DNA from: Dugong dugon
Taxonomy: Eukaryota > Chordata > Mammalia > Sirenia > Dugongidae
Reading direction: 5' to 3'
DNA length: 64,000 nucleotides
NCBI GenBank assembly: GCA_030035585.1
Contig: CM057471.1
Location: 68,782,319-68,846,318, forward strand
Both the position numbers and the translations under genes were made by a program. Shown here in pieces: positions 10,826-21,214 of this stretch; position 1 is the first letter of the stretch; every line of letters begins with the position of its first letter. The notes under the pieces are model-generated. The model did not search any database and was not told where the DNA came from. It was given only the letters and a program-made list of their open reading frames with translations.

Positions 10826-11033
10826 GTTGTTGCTGTGTTGTGTATGGTCAAGTCGATTCCGACTCATAGTAACCCTATATGACGGAGTAGAACAGCCCTA
10901 TAGAGTTTCCTAGGCTGTAATATTTACGGGAGCAGATCACCAGGTCTTCTCTTACACGGAGCGGCTGGTGGGTTCGAACCACTGACTTTTCAGTTAGCAG
11001 CTGAGCACTTAACCATTTCGTGACCAGTGCTCC
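10826..11033 (-). mobile_element. AfroSINE, long form, in HAL1
   Basis: Antisense copy with the long-form extra segment (GGCTGTAATATTTACGGG, then AGCAGATCACCAGG). Its 3' tail (left) is GTTGTTGCTGTGTTGTG, i.e. CAACAAC-type on its own strand. It begins about 38 bp right of the previous SINE. Confidence 0.92.
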
Positions 11034-11358
11034 TTAGTAAAAAAAAAGAACAGCAGAGAATTTTCCAAAGCTGAAGAGGGACAGAATCTTTACATTTGAA
11101 AGCACCCCACTGGGATGGATAGGAACACATCACGATGAATAAGAAAACAGCTGCACTTAGACACCTCTTTGTGAAATATCAGGGTGAAGAGGTGATCCTA
11201 GAAGTTTTCAGAGAGAAAAAGCAGTCCGCCTACAAAGAAGTGGAATCTGTAGCTTTAGCCATCCTATCAGCGATATTGGTTTCTAAAAGACAAAGGCGAA
11301 ATACTTAAACAATTCTGAAGGAAAATGATTTTCAGCTTAGATTCTAGACTCGTCTTTA

Positions 11359-11557
11359 AATCAGTTGCTGTCGAGTGAATTCCAACTTATGGCAACCCCA
11401 TGTGTGTCAGAGTAGAACCGTGCTCCATAGGGTTTCCAATGGTTAATTTTTCAGAAGATCACCAGGCCTTTCTTCCGAGGTGCTTCTGGGTGGACTTGAA
11501 CCTCCAAACTTTTGGTTAGCAGCCCAGCGCCGTTAACCATTTCCACAATCCAGGGAC
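11359..11557 (-). mobile_element. AfroSINE, long form, with TSD, in HAL1
   Basis: Antisense long copy. Flanks are TTCTAGACTCGTCTTTA (11342-11358) and TCTAGATTCGTCTTTA (11558-11573), a near-perfect 16-bp TSD within HAL1 sequence. Confidence 0.94.
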
Positions 11558-12036
11558 TCTAGATTCGTCTTTACCATCAGTCAAATGTGTGAGAGAGAAT
11601 CTTTTCAGACATGCAGTGCTTCAGAAAATTTACATTCCATGCACCCTTTTTAGTAAACTATTTGAAGATGTAGTCTAATAAAATAAAGGAATAAACCGAG
11701 AAAGAGGAAGACACAGTATCCAGGAACAGTGGGTCCAACCCAAGAGAATAGATCTGGCAAGTCCCAGGACGGCAACTGGGCTACAGGGTTAGGAAGCAAC
11801 CTGTTCAGATGGGAGTGGGAGACTTGAGGGATCTGATAAGGAAGCTTCTGAGGAAAGGGGGAATTTGAAAGATTAGTGGAGTAATAGAAAATTCGAAAAA
11901 AAATTGAAGATATGATAAAGCGCAAGAAAGTAAGAAAAGGCAATTAGAAATTCCAGGAAAATCAAAACTTTGTAAGAAAGTCATGGTCCAAATATGACAC
12001 AAAAGAAACTGTGGCAATCTTTTGAGCGTTTGATTC

Positions 12037-12191
12037 AAACCTGTTTCCATGGAGTCAGTTCCAACTCATAGCAACCCTATAGGACAGAGTAGAACTGCCC
12101 CATAGGGTTTCCAAGGACCAGCTGGTGAATTTGAACTGCCGACCTTTTGGTTAGCAGCCATAGTTCTCAACCACTGGGCCACCAGGAGTCT
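12037..12191 (-). mobile_element. AfroSINE, short form, with TSD, in HAL1
   Basis: Antisense copy. Flanks GCGTTTGAT (left, about 12026-12034) and GTGTTTGAT (right, about 12194-12202) match at 8 of 9 positions. Confidence 0.92.
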
Positions 12192-12830
12192 CAGTGTTTG
12201 ATAGAGCATAATAAAAGTGAATCAATTTGACCATTATGGTAGGAGAAGTCTCCTACCACTGATCAATGATCCTGACTCTGGGTTTCAAGATAAGAAAAGA
12301 AATCCTAAGATATTATTTGACTCAGCAATGAGCAATATTTACACAGTCATAATAATGTAAATGCTGCTTATTAATTTTCAACTTTCAGAGTCAAACTATG
12401 GACAAAGCATAGACATACTGGTTGTGGTTGAATATCGGAATATAAGGACCTTAACAATGTGAAAAGAAAAGTGTAGCTGACAGAAAGGAGGAGGAAAGGG
12501 TAGGGGTGCAAATATTCTCATTTTCAAAGTGGAGAGTAAAGAAATATTTTAAAGATTTGTTTAGGTGTTGTGAACAAGAAACAGTGGTTTTAAGTAAATT
12601 ACTTACATACCATTTAAAGTTTCAAAGGCAATCAATAGGAGATTTAAAAATAATTATTTAAATTTCAAACATTGGGATAAAAAGAAGAAAAGACAGTTGA
12701 AATGAGTTAAATTCTCGTCTTTCAGATCATGGACTTGATATTGGATAATGATGATAAAGCTAGAAACAGAAAAGCAAATTAGCTAGAGATATGAAGTTAC
12801 CCACCAGAGAGTTAGTAAGACAAACTGTTC

Positions 12831-13085
12831 AAGAAAAAAAAAAAAAAGGATTGCTTTTCCCAGGTGGGTTGGGGGTGGGGTGGGAAAAGGTGGGAGACTG
12901 TTGCTTTTTCCCACAATCTCTCCAGTACCATTTGTTACTATGTACACGCAGTGCTATGACTCAGAAGGGATTGTTGAACAGGAAAAAGAAAGATTCCAGG
13001 TATCCTACAGAAACAACTCAATGGGCATCATGAGTTCTTGTCTGCCATATGGCTGCCATTTCAACACTTCCCCTTTTCTGCTGAA
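12831..13085. other. Unassigned sequence with purine/G-rich tract
   Basis: Contains an A run and a GGTGGGTTGGGGGTGGGGTG stretch near 12863-12885. No gene recognised; overlapping + frames at 12791-13238 are chance. Confidence 0.4.
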
Positions 13086-13089
13086 ATCC

Positions 13090-13255
13090 AGTGTTGCCTC
13101 CTACAGCTCTCTGGCTTGGGCACGTCACTTCCCTCTGAGCCTCGGTTTTATCCCCTGTCAAAAGGGGGTAATATCCCTACCTGGCCAGTTTGTGGTGCAG
13201 GTGACAGGATGATAAACATCCCACTGCCTGGTACATAATAGGTGCTCAATAAAAG
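13090..13255 (+). mobile_element. MIR SINE fragment
   Basis: CTCTCTGGCTTGGGCACGTC, then CTCTGAGCCTCGGTTTTATC, TGGTACATAATAGGTGCTCA and ATAAA follow MIR order from core to 3' tail. Confidence 0.75.
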
Positions 13256-13257
13256 CT

Positions 13258-13320
13258 AGTTTCCTGCCTTCCTTCTTCCTTGCTGCCTCCCTTCCTGCCG
13301 CCCTCCTTCCTTCTATCCTA
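13258..13320. repeat. Pyrimidine (CCTT)-rich tract
   Basis: A TTCC/CCTT-rich degenerate run immediately after the MIR 3' end. Confidence 0.8.
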
Positions 13321-13496
13321 AGGGGGTGTTTAGAATCTGAGGCGTAAGACTAAGTGGAAAAAAAAAATGCAATAGAAAAAAAAGCCCAGGTCCCTGAGAA
13401 ACGTTCTTTGTAGCACAGCGGTGAACAGATGTTTTGCCTCGGTGCTGCTCCTGCCTTCCAACGAATGGTCTGGACCAGATGGTGTGTGTCTGCACG

Positions 13497-13498
<2 letters not shown>

Positions 13499-13547
<49 letters not shown>
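13499..13547. repeat. (TG)n microsatellite
   Basis: About 24 uninterrupted TG units. It explains the Thr-His and Cys-Val repeat frames on the two strands. Confidence 0.97.
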
Positions 13548-13549
<2 letters not shown>

Positions 13550-13599
13550 CACAGCCTAGTGGTCCCTATTTAATACTTGGGAAGGGGGTGTCAGCTGGA

Positions 13600-14110
13600 G
13601 GCTGCCGTGCTGCAAGCTTCGCGCTGAAAACGGAGGGCAAGGGGGTGACTGCTTAATGACTAGATGTTAAATGTTCCAAACAATTTATACATTTAGAATC
13701 CTAAGTTTTCAAAACTCAGCCCGCCGCGCGGTTCTGCAGATCTTGTTTATAACACATTCGGCTAAAATTATCTCAGTGCATACTGCACCTCCTATAGCAC
13801 AGATGCTCCGGAACCTGCAGCTCTGTTTTGATCCCAGATATTCGTGCTGAAGCTATTTGTGTTCGCCGTAAATGAAACACGAAACCGAGGAACTGTGGCT
13901 CTGGTGATTTTTATAAATATAAGCCTAATCTTCACGGCAGGCGCTAGGGTTCAAGTTTTATTTATGTGTGTTTTTGCCTCCTGCTGCCCCAAGGGTCTTG
14001 TTTTCCCATGTGCCTACAGGGGCTTCTGCTTGCTCAAGGGACAGGAGCCAGAATGGAGCCGAGTTTGATTCCCGAGGACTCTACCCTTGTCCAGAGAGGC
14101 AGGGCGAAGA
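13600..14110. promoter_or_regulatory. CpG-rich unique block, candidate conserved noncoding element
   Basis: A non-repetitive block with about 17 CpG dinucleotides between 13606 and 13950, including CCCGCCGCGCGG near 13730. AT-rich words such as TTTATAAATATAAG lie close by. Neutral mammalian DNA of this base composition has normally lost most CpGs, so retention suggests constraint or an unmethylated element. The + frames at 13844-14157 lack domain or splice support. It is not a classical GC-rich CpG island. Confidence 0.4.
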
Positions 14111-14149
14111 ATAAAGGACTCTGCTGCTTACTTTCGCAGTTTTTTCCCC

Positions 14150-14283
14150 CTGCCTGAGCCTTACTTTCTTTGTCTGTGAAATGGGGATAATATTAGTTTG
14201 TATCTCACAGGGTTGTTGTGAGGATTATATGAAATGCTCAACAAATGTTGATTCATTCATTCAGTAGGTATCTACTGAGCACT
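14150..14283 (+). mobile_element. MIR SINE fragment
   Basis: GAGCCTTACTTTCTTTGTCT, then GTGAAATGGGGATAATATTA and GGGTTGTTGTGAGGATTATA match the MIR core and 3' part. An AfroSINE starts directly after. Confidence 0.78.
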
Positions 14284-14286
14284 AGA

Positions 14287-14492
14287 GGAGCCCTGTGGTA
14301 CAAACGGTTAAGCGCTCAGCTGCTAACCAGAAGGGTGGTAGTTCAAATCCACCCAGTGGCTCTGCAGGACAAAGATCTGGTGATCTGTTTCCATAAAGAT
14401 TACAGCCAAGAAAACCCTATGGGGCAGTTCTACTCTGTCACATGGGGTTACTATGAGTTGAAATTGAGTCAATGGCACGGTAACAACAACAA
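14287..14492 (+). mobile_element. AfroSINE, long form, CAA tail
   Basis: The head is GGAGCCCTGTGGTACAAACG. It has the long-form insert (GACAAAGATCTGGTGATCTG) and ends ACGGTAACAACAACAA, an RTE-like tail. Confidence 0.92.
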
Positions 14493-14497
14493 TAGAC

Positions 14498-14675
14498 CAG
14501 GGTTCTCAGACTCAGCTGCACATTAGAATCATGTGGGGGAGCTTTAATTAATCCAGATGTCCAGGCCCCGCCAGGTTCAAGTACATCAGAATCTCTGAGG
14601 TGGGACCCAGGCATCAGCAGTTTTAAAAATTCCCTGGGTGATTCCCATGTGCAACCAAGTTGGAGAACCACTGAC
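14498..14675 (+). mobile_element. MER5-type hAT DNA transposon (MITE)
   Basis: Starts ACCAGGGTTCTCAGACTCAG and ends GTTGGAGAACCACTG, the inverted TIR pair of MER5. The body reads CACATTAGAATCATGTGGGG and TTTTAAAAATTCCCTGGGTG. It is a short nonautonomous element. Confidence 0.83.
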
Positions 14676-14683
14676 CTAGATAA

Positions 14684-14850
14684 GTGCTTCTCAGCTTTAT
14701 GTACACACAAATCCCCTGGGATTTGTGAAAACACAGATTCCCATAGAGTAGGTCTTGGAAAACCTGAGAGTTTACATTTCTAACAAGCACCTAGGTGATG
14801 CCGCTGCTGCTGGTCCACAGATCTCATGTTGCATAGTAATGTTCTAAGCA
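14684..14850 (+). mobile_element. Second MER5-type hAT element, 3' end interrupted
   Basis: AAGTGCTTCTCAGCTTTATG, AAACACAGATTCCCATAGAG, ACATTTCTAACAAGCACCTA and GATGCCGCTGCTGCTGGTCC follow MER5A order. The right TIR is lost where an old AfroSINE begins. Confidence 0.72.
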
Positions 14851-15052
14851 CTCTGCCTAGGTGCAAACGGTTAACACACTTAATTGCTAACCTAAAGGTT
14901 GACGGTTGGAATTCACCCAGAGGTGCCTTTGAAGAAAGGTCTGGTGATCGACTTCTGAAAAAATCAGCGACTGAAAACCCTATAGAGCACAGCTCTGCTC
15001 TGACGCACATGCAATCACCATGAGTCGGAGTCGATTCGATGGCGACTGGTTT
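14851..15052 (+). mobile_element. Old, degenerate AfroSINE, long form
   Basis: The head is decayed (CTAGGTGCAAACGGTTAAC). The B box is GGTTGGAATTCACCC. A long-form segment (GAAGAAAGGTCTGGTGATCG) and the tail ATGAGTCGGAGTCGATTCGA are present. It is more diverged than its neighbour at 14287. Confidence 0.85.
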
Positions 15053-15061
15053 GAGGCAGTT

Positions 15062-15475
15062 TGCCAGGTCCTGATGAGAGAAGTACAGGGCCCTATGGGA
15101 GGTCATGGGAGACATCTGACCTGGATGTGGGGGTGGAGATGGGAGGGAATCAGGAATGACTTCCTAGAACATGCTAAGACTGGGAGGATGGCAAAGTGTT
15201 AGCAAGAAATAAGGAGAGAGACGGTGGGGAGATTGATGCAGGCAGAGGGAACAGCATATGCAAAGCTCAGAGGTGAGAGAAGGGAGCAAGAGTATGTGGT
15301 TCAGGGTAACTGGAATTTTGAGGTGAAACTGGAGCTGCAAGTGGGGCCCAGATCAGGAAGCAGCTTGTCAGCCCTGCTAAGGGGTTTGACCTTCATCCTG
15401 ATGGAAACAGATGAAGAATGCAGTGAAAAGTTTCAAGGGGAGAGAGAAGCAATCAGCTTCGCCTTGTAGAATTAT
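15062..15475 (-). mobile_element. L2 LINE fragment, antisense
   Basis: GAATGACTTCCTAGAACATG, GCAGAGGGAACAGCATATGC and GGGGTTTGACCTTCATCCTG are reverse-complement L2 3'-region phrases. Confidence 0.65.
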
Positions 15476-15554
15476 CAGTCCTTCCATTCACTCCTGCTTC
15501 TGCCAAGCCGCCATCAGCAAAGCACATTTGCAGAATAAGACTGGATTACCAGCG

Positions 15555-15925
15555 ATCAACAAGAAGGGCAATTAAAGCCCCTACTATGTGCAGAGCTCAG
15601 GGCCAGCTGCTGCTGGGAGACACAGAGGTAACCCTGACCCCATCCTGTTCCTCTAACAGCTCTCGACCTGTGGGAGTGGGGGGCTGGGAGACAGACACAG
15701 AGACCTCGAATACGAGATGGTTTCTGGTAGATGTAGGGAGAGCATATAAAGGCCCATGGGAGTAAAAGGGGCCGAGGGAGGGCGTCCAAACGGACTGGAG
15801 GTCTGAGAAGGTTTCTGAGAGGAAGAGGAGTCTTGGAGGCTGGTGGGACTTCAACTGGTCAGAGAAGAAAGGACAGGGCATCTGAGGCAGAGGGACTGGC
15901 CTCAACAGATCTGCTCTACAGCACT
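15555..15925 (-). mobile_element. Second antisense L2 fragment
   Basis: Starts with CCCCTACTATGTGCAGAGCT, the antisense L2 terminal region, then ACAGAGGTAACCCTGACCCC. It ends near the CATCTGAGGCAGAGGGACTG block. It lies in the same direction as the previous L2. Confidence 0.6.
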
Positions 15926-15949
15926 GTGGGGTATGCTGAGATGAGACTG

Positions 15950-16045
15950 TAAGGATGGGCGGACAGGGACCGTGCTATCTTCATCATCATTGATGACTCC
16001 CCCGTGCCTGGCACAGAGTTGACACTCAATAAATGTTTGTTGGGT
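15950..16045 (+). mobile_element. L2/MIR 3' end fragment
   Basis: CCCGTGCCTGGCACAGAGTT followed by GACACTCAATAAATGTTTGT is the L2/MIR 3' terminus in + orientation, opposite to the L2 next to it. Confidence 0.6.
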
Positions 16046-16800
16046 GACTATTGAAGGTGGGGTGGGGTGGGGTGAAATCTAAGGCTGGGAAGAGAGGTGG
16101 AGTCTGAGTGTGAAAGGTCTGGGTGTATTGGTTAGGTCCATTCTGCTGGCAAGCAGGGCTTATATTCAGCTGGCATCTTCCCACGATATTAAAGAACTTC
16201 TATTTGGTTGATAAGTAGCTGCTGACCCAAGTCCCTGGAGAGCCTGCCACTGCCACTCTTGAGTCCAGCAGACCTTTGGGACCCTGCTCCAGAACCAACA
16301 CAGCTGGTTGTCAGGGCCACATCACCCAGTGGTTAAATATTTAGAATCTTGCTCCTGGCTGCTAGTAACAGAAGCCAACTCTGGGAAACTCAGGTCCTAA
16401 TGAGCATGAGTTGGAGGCCATAGGCTGGCTCACTGAGAACAAAGGTTGAGTCTTCGAGTAGACAGAACCAGGGCCTGAAACTCCCAGTAGCTAACCTGGG
16501 AAATGCTCTCTCTGTCTCATCCTCCAGCCCACTCCCCACCCCTCTTCCAATAACTGACTTTTTCTTTTCCTGGGTCCACATGGCAGGGCATGGCTATGGC
16601 CACCAAGACCGCTTGAGTCTGTATGTCCTAAGGTCAGCCATCCCGAAAAACATGACTTCTCATTTCAGTTTCATGTCCAAAATTCTAGGGAAGTTCTCTG
16701 ATTGATCCAGCTTCAGTCACTTGCCACCTGTGGAGCAATCAGCTGTGACTCAGGTCATGTTGACTAACATGGTTGCTCATGCCATCAGTCTATGGATGAA
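16046..16800. other. Unassigned sequence
   Basis: A GGGGTGGGGTGGGGTG G-rich run near 16058-16073, then about 700 bp with no recognised repeat or gene. Confidence 0.4.
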
Positions 16801-16802
16801 TG

Positions 16803-16804
<2 letters not shown>

Positions 16805-16841
<37 letters not shown>
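16805..16841. repeat. (GT)n microsatellite
   Basis: About 18 pure GT units. Confidence 0.97.
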
Positions 16842-16854
16842 GGGAAAGGGGGAT

Positions 16855-17130
16855 TGACAGGAAGTTTCCAGAAGGAGGACAGGAGTCTTAGAAATGGGAG
16901 GATGCTGGGAAGCCAAATGATCAATATATGCTACACTAAACCAAGGAGTGTGGGCTTTGCAAATAGGCCAAGAGAGGCACTGAAGGTTGGGGAGTTATGG
17001 CATGATCAGATATAGGGAAGATTATTCTAGGAGTGATATAGAGGAAGGATGGAGGAGACAGGAAGATCAGTGGAGGCCACTGCAGTTGTCCAGGAGAAAA
17101 GTGATGAGGTTCTACCTTAAGGATAATGAA
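16855..17130 (-). mobile_element. L2 LINE fragment, antisense
   Basis: GAGTTATGGCATGATCAGAT, then GGCCACTGCAGTTGTCCAGG and AGAAAAGTGATGAGG correspond to the antisense L2 interior (AGGCTATTGCAGTAGTCCAG-type phrase). Confidence 0.65.
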
Positions 17131-17487
17131 GTGGGCAAGAGAGGTGCGAGATGCAGGAAAATGATGGGGAATAAGTGACAGGAAGGAGCAGAATGAATCC
17201 CATCTGTGGTCTTGTTGACTTGGGCCCATTCGTTATTCGGCAGTCGTTACTGTGATGGTATTGGGGACGATCAATGGAGAAGGCCAACATTTCACGTTTG
17301 GAATCCACCTGAATCTCTTCCTGGGGCAGCTGAAAAGGGATGGGAATCAGATTACTTCTCATTACAAAGAGGAAGCAGTTGGCATGATTTTTTTCATCGC
17401 TCAAAGGGGTCTTGGGCCTTATATTTTCACAGCTACATTTGCCAAAGGGCTCAAGGAATTTCTCAGCCTGTGTTATCGTCTATATCA
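17131..17487. other. Unassigned sequence
   Basis: No repeat or gene named. Overlapping + frames at 17206-17521 cross into the hAT element and are not supported as coding. Confidence 0.4.
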
Positions 17488-17632
17488 TAGGATTGGCAAA
17501 CTACCTGTCTTGTCAATATAGTTTTATTACAGCCATGGTCATTCATTTAGGTATTGTTTTGCCTGCAAAGCCTGTAACATTTACCATCTGGCCCTTTACA
17601 GAAAAAAGTTTGCTGACCCCTGTTCCGTATCA
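17488..17632 (-). mobile_element. hAT-Charlie-type nonautonomous DNA transposon
   Basis: The right end GTTTGCTGACCCCTG is the reverse complement of CAGGGGTCAGCAAAC. The left end CATAGGATTGGCAAAC is its degenerate partner. The interior ATCTGGCCCTTTACAGAAAA and GCCTGCAAAGCCTGTAACAT match this hAT family in antisense. Possible 8-bp flank GTCTATAT/TTCCGTAT is weak. Confidence 0.72.
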
Positions 17633-18414
17633 GTTGACCCAAACTCCTCTCTCATTGCCCATTGCCACCTAGCCCCAGAACCCACTCTCTTCTTCCACAG
17701 GGTGAGTACACTGTTCAACAAGGAATTTCCTCCAGACCTCAGACAGTCTTGATCTCTCTTTGTAATTCAAGAGTGTGAATCCTGGTTTCCCAGGGCCCAC
17801 CTGTCATTACTGGGTTACGTCCCAGGAGGCCTGGTGTGTCCTCATGCAAATAGGATTCCTGGGTGTATCCTGATATCCCAGCATTCCCGCAGCACCTAGA
17901 TCAGACCGTTCTCTTCCTTCCCTTGGAGAATAGATGCCAAAGAATTCACAGGAAAGCTGAGGCTCATGATTAAGTTGCAGAAAGGGATGGCAGACTCTTG
18001 GAGAGGAAATTCTGACAATAAAACTGTGAGGGGCTGATGAGGAAGGGAGGGGCAGCTGAAGATAACAGTGCCAACACCCCAGGCCGAGCTACCGAGTTCA
18101 GTTATGGTAGAAGGAGGAGCATACTTAGGAAGGATTCCAGAGGAGCACAAGAGGGTAGGGATATGTGTTTGAAGGTTGGAAGGCTGAGGGAGAAGTCAAG
18201 CCTTGTGAAAAACGTTTAGGGTGTGAGACGCGGGACAGAGACTCACTGCCTGGTTCAAGTGTGATGCTAACAGAGGTTGGAACATTCTGGTTTTCTTCTT
18301 GCCCCGTCACGAAGGAGAATGTTCTTTAGGATGGAGGACAAAGAGCTAGTCTTAATGGGGTGGCTATCATGTACCACGTGCACATCAGACATTAGACATT
18401 CTTTTGTTATTTTA
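17633..18414. other. Unassigned sequence
   Basis: About 780 bp with no gene or clear repeat. Short overlapping frames at 17896-18310 on both strands are not supported. Confidence 0.4.
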
Positions 18415-18849
18415 AAGGGTTTTTTTTTTCCAAAACACACAAAAAAGTATACACGTCTTAAGTGTACAGCTCAATGGATTTCCACAAGTTGAGCACACTC
18501 ATGTAACATGCACCCCTTGGGTCTCTTTTCTAGTCAGTCTCCTACAAAGTGGCCACTACCCTGACTTCTAATCCCATAATTGGTTTTGCCTGTTTTTGGA
18601 CTTCCTGTAAATGGAATCATAAAATATGTCTACTTTTGTGTTAGGCTTCTTTCACTCAACATTGTGAGATTCACCTACTTTGATGCATGCGGTTGTAGTC
18701 TGTTCTTTTTCATTGCTGTATTGTGTGACTATGCCACAGTTTATGTATCCATTCTATTCTAATGAGTATTGGGGTGGTTTCAAGGTTAAGGCTATTATGA
18801 GTAATTCTAATATGAGCTTTCTAGAATTGTGCTTTATGGACAGGTTTCC

Positions 18850-19390
18850 TTTTTTTTTTTTTTTAATTGTAATTTGTTGTTGTCATATAGTGACCCTATA
18901 TGACCGAGTAGAACTGACCTTTAGGGTTTCCAAAGAGTGGCTGGTGGATTTGAACCACTGACCTTTTGGTTAGCAGCCTGAGCACTTAACCACTACACCA
19001 CCAGGGCTCCGATTGTGATTTAGGTGAAATTTTACAGAGCAAATTAGTTTCTCATTAAACAGTTAATACACAAATTGTTTTGTGACATTGTTTGTCAACC
19101 CTGTGATGTGTCAACACTCTCCCTTTCTCCACCCCAGGTTACTTGATTCCATTTGTCCAGTTTTCCCGTCCCTTCCTGCCTTCTCGCCTTTGCTTTTGGG
19201 CTGGTGTGCCTGTTAGTCTCGTATACATGGTTGAACTGTGAAGCATGTCCCTCATGTGTGTTATTGTTGGCCCTATAGACCTGTCTAATCTTTGACTGAA
19301 CGGTGAACCTCAGGAGTGACCTCCGTTCTGAGTTACAAGGGTGTTCAGGGGCCATACTCTTGGGGTTTCTCCAGTCTCTGTCAGACCAGC
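18850..19390 (-). mobile_element. Lineage-specific L1 3' UTR, antisense, inside old L1M
   Basis: A poly-T run (A tail on the minus strand) is followed by ATTTAGGTGAAATTTTACAG, AGCAAATTAGTTTCTCATTA and TTGTTTTGTGACATTG. The same phrases occur at 5672-5740 and 52550-52610. Only about 400 bp of 3' UTR is present, plus a SINE. Confidence 0.82.
18872..19010 (-). mobile_element. AfroSINE, short form, in the L1 tail
   Basis: Ends CACCACCAGGGCTCC on the + strand. Flanked by AATTGTAATT and GATTGTGATT (18865-18874, 19011-19020), a likely TSD inside the L1. Confidence 0.92.
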
Positions 19391-19447
19391 GTGTTTGCAT
19401 TTCTGTGGTGTATACTTAGAAGTGGAGTTTCTGAGCCAGAGGGTAGA

Positions 19448-19884
19448 TATCTTAGTTTCTAAGTGCTGCTACAACAAATTGGGTGAGTTATAAGAACAAA
19501 AATTTATTGTTTCAGAGTTCTGGAGACTAGAAGTCCAAATCAGGGTATCAGCCATGTTGATTCCTTCTGAAGCCACAGAGGGAAAATCTGTTCCATGCTT
19601 CTTTTCTAGCCTCTGGTAGCTGCAGACACTCCTTGGCTTGCAGCTTCAGCATCACATGGCATCCTTCCTCTGTCTCCCTATCTCTGTGTATCTTCTCCTC
19701 TTTATAAAGATACTACTCATATTGGATTTTGTATTAGGACCCGTCTTACTTCAGTACATCTTTACTGTAGTTAACCTAACTGATAACTTCTTCAGAGATC
19801 CTATTTTGAAACAGGATCCCCTTCACAGGTACAAGGATCAGGACTTCAATGTATCTTTTTTGGAGACACAATTCAATCCATAAT
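19448..19884 (-). mobile_element. MLT1-type (MaLR) LTR, antisense
   Basis: Starts TATCTTAGTTTCTAAGTGCT and ends ACACAATTCAATCCATAATA. The body phrases GAGTTCTGGAGACTAGAAGT, GGAAAATCTGTTCCATGCTT, CTTGGCTTGCAGC and ATTGGATTTTGTATTAGGAC are diagnostic of an antisense MLT1. Confidence 0.85.
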
Positions 19885-19904
19885 AGTAGGTTTATGTTTA
19901 GCTT

Positions 19905-20000
19905 TAGTTGATACAGATTAGGCATAATTCTTGTTCACATTTTACAAAGGGAAGTGACTTGCTCAAGGATCCCCACGTTCTTTGGGCTCCAAAACCTCTG
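19905..20000 (-). mobile_element. MIR SINE fragment
   Basis: TTCACATTTTACAAAGGGAA followed by GTGACTTGCTCAAGGATCC is an antisense MIR core piece. Confidence 0.5.
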
Positions 20001-20661
20001 CCATTTCCTCCTACAGTATCCACCTTTGGAGAAGACTCTAGTGGATGCTACAGGGCTCTGAATTGTTAAAGAACATTTTTCCAACAATTTAATAAATTTA
20101 TCAAAGACTTACAGAAAGCTGACCTGTGCTGACTGGAAGCTAGGAGAGATAGTGCTAAGGCTGGGAAATAAAAAAGTATTGTGAATTTTACTTTAATAGG
20201 AATCACCAGTCACAATGAGTGGGGTCCAGGCTGTGGTAAAACCAAGTGGGAACCATGTGGGTCCAGGGCTGGGTGCTAGTGAACAGACATCAGTTGTGTC
20301 TAGGACCCAGGGCCTGAGTTGAGGGACAAAGCTGATGTAGAAGCTGGGAGTATGAACAGAAGGTGGAGGAGAGGTGGGACCAAGGTGGGACCAGGAGCTG
20401 TGAAACCAGAAAAGGTCACAAAAGGCAGTGATATGGGGAGCAGAAGCTTGACAGTGGGGTTTGATTCCATTTTCTGAGAGTATCTGGATTCAGGTTGGTT
20501 TTAGTGGTCAGGTCTGACCAGTCTGACAAGGCTATGTGGAACCTTCAAGGGTGGCTGGAGACTGCTGATTGTGTGGATAAGTGTTGGTAAAAGGCTTGGT
20601 GAATGAGGGTATGTGATCTTTGAGTATGTGCATCCAAGGTGGATAAATGCATGTGAACTGG
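20001..20661. other. Unassigned sequence, possibly old L2 in part
   Basis: 20100-20460 is rich in GTGGGACCAAGG-type phrases that could be decayed antisense L2, but I cannot place it. No gene seen. Confidence 0.35.
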
Positions 20662-21206
20662 TGTGGTGGACAGACGCAAGGGTGGCCCCCATTCACACCT
20701 GTATAATCTCTTACTTTTAAATGTGGGTAGGACCTCTGACTTACTTCTAACCAACAGGATATGGAAAAGGAAATAGGAAAATCACTCCCACGATTAGGTT
20801 ACTATATCTATAAACAAGTCTCTGCCTTGCTAGACTGATCTAGAGAAATTTTCCTTGCTGGCTTGATGAAGTAAACAGCCATATTGAGCAAGCTCATGTG
20901 CAAGGAACTGCGGGTGGCCTCCAGCAACAGCCAGCAAGAGCTGGGCCCTAAGTCATACAGCCTTAAGGAAGTGAATTCTGCCAATAACCTGAAGGAATTT
21001 GAAAGGGCATTCTTCCCCAGTAGAGCCTCCAGATGAGAATGCAGCCCAGACGACACCTTGATTGCAGCCTTGTGAGACCCTGAGTGGAGGGCCCAGCTAA
21101 GCCATGCCCAGACTCCTAACCCATGGAAACTGAGATAACAAATGTGTGTTGCTTTAAGTTGCTAAGTTTGTCGTAATTTGTTACATGGCAATAGAAAATT
21201 AATACA
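20662..21206 (+). mobile_element. MLT1-type (MaLR) LTR, sense
   Basis: Starts TGTGGTGGACAGACGCAAGG, ends AATAGAAAATTAATACA. Internal phrases include TAACCAACAGGATATGG and TTGCTTTAAGTTGCTAAGTT. It is a noncoding solo LTR. Confidence 0.82.
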
Positions 21207-21214
21207 GTTGGGGA

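Larger units (their letters stand above)
10190..12830 (+). mobile_element. HAL1 (half-L1) relic, interrupted by four AfroSINEs
   Basis: Phrases in order match the ORF1-bearing HAL1 family: AGACTGGAACATAAAGTTGA, then TAGAGCAAAAAATCAAAGAG, ATTTTCCAAAGCTGAAGA, TTTCAGAGAGAAAAAGCAG, TCTTTTCAGACATGCAGTG and GAGAAAGAGGAAGACACAG. The element is on the + strand, heavily mutated and without an intact ORF1. SINEs interrupt it at 10637-10788, 10826-11033, 11359-11557 and 12037-12191. The right boundary is uncertain. Confidence 0.75.
18415..19447 (-). mobile_element. Old L1M 3' end, antisense, split by a younger L1
   Basis: Left part to about 18849: AGTGTACAGCTCAATGGATT, TTTTTGGACTTCCTGTAAAT and CTTCTTTCACTCAACATTGT are antisense L1MC-like phrases. 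The right part resumes near 19385 with GTTTGCATTTCTGTGGTGTA and CTTAGAAGTGGAGTTTCTGA, the expected continuation. Confidence 0.75.

Noticed and set aside
13600..13950. Classical CpG-island promoter
   Set aside because: CpG count is high but GC content is not, the block is short, and no first exon or TATA/Inr arrangement is convincing.
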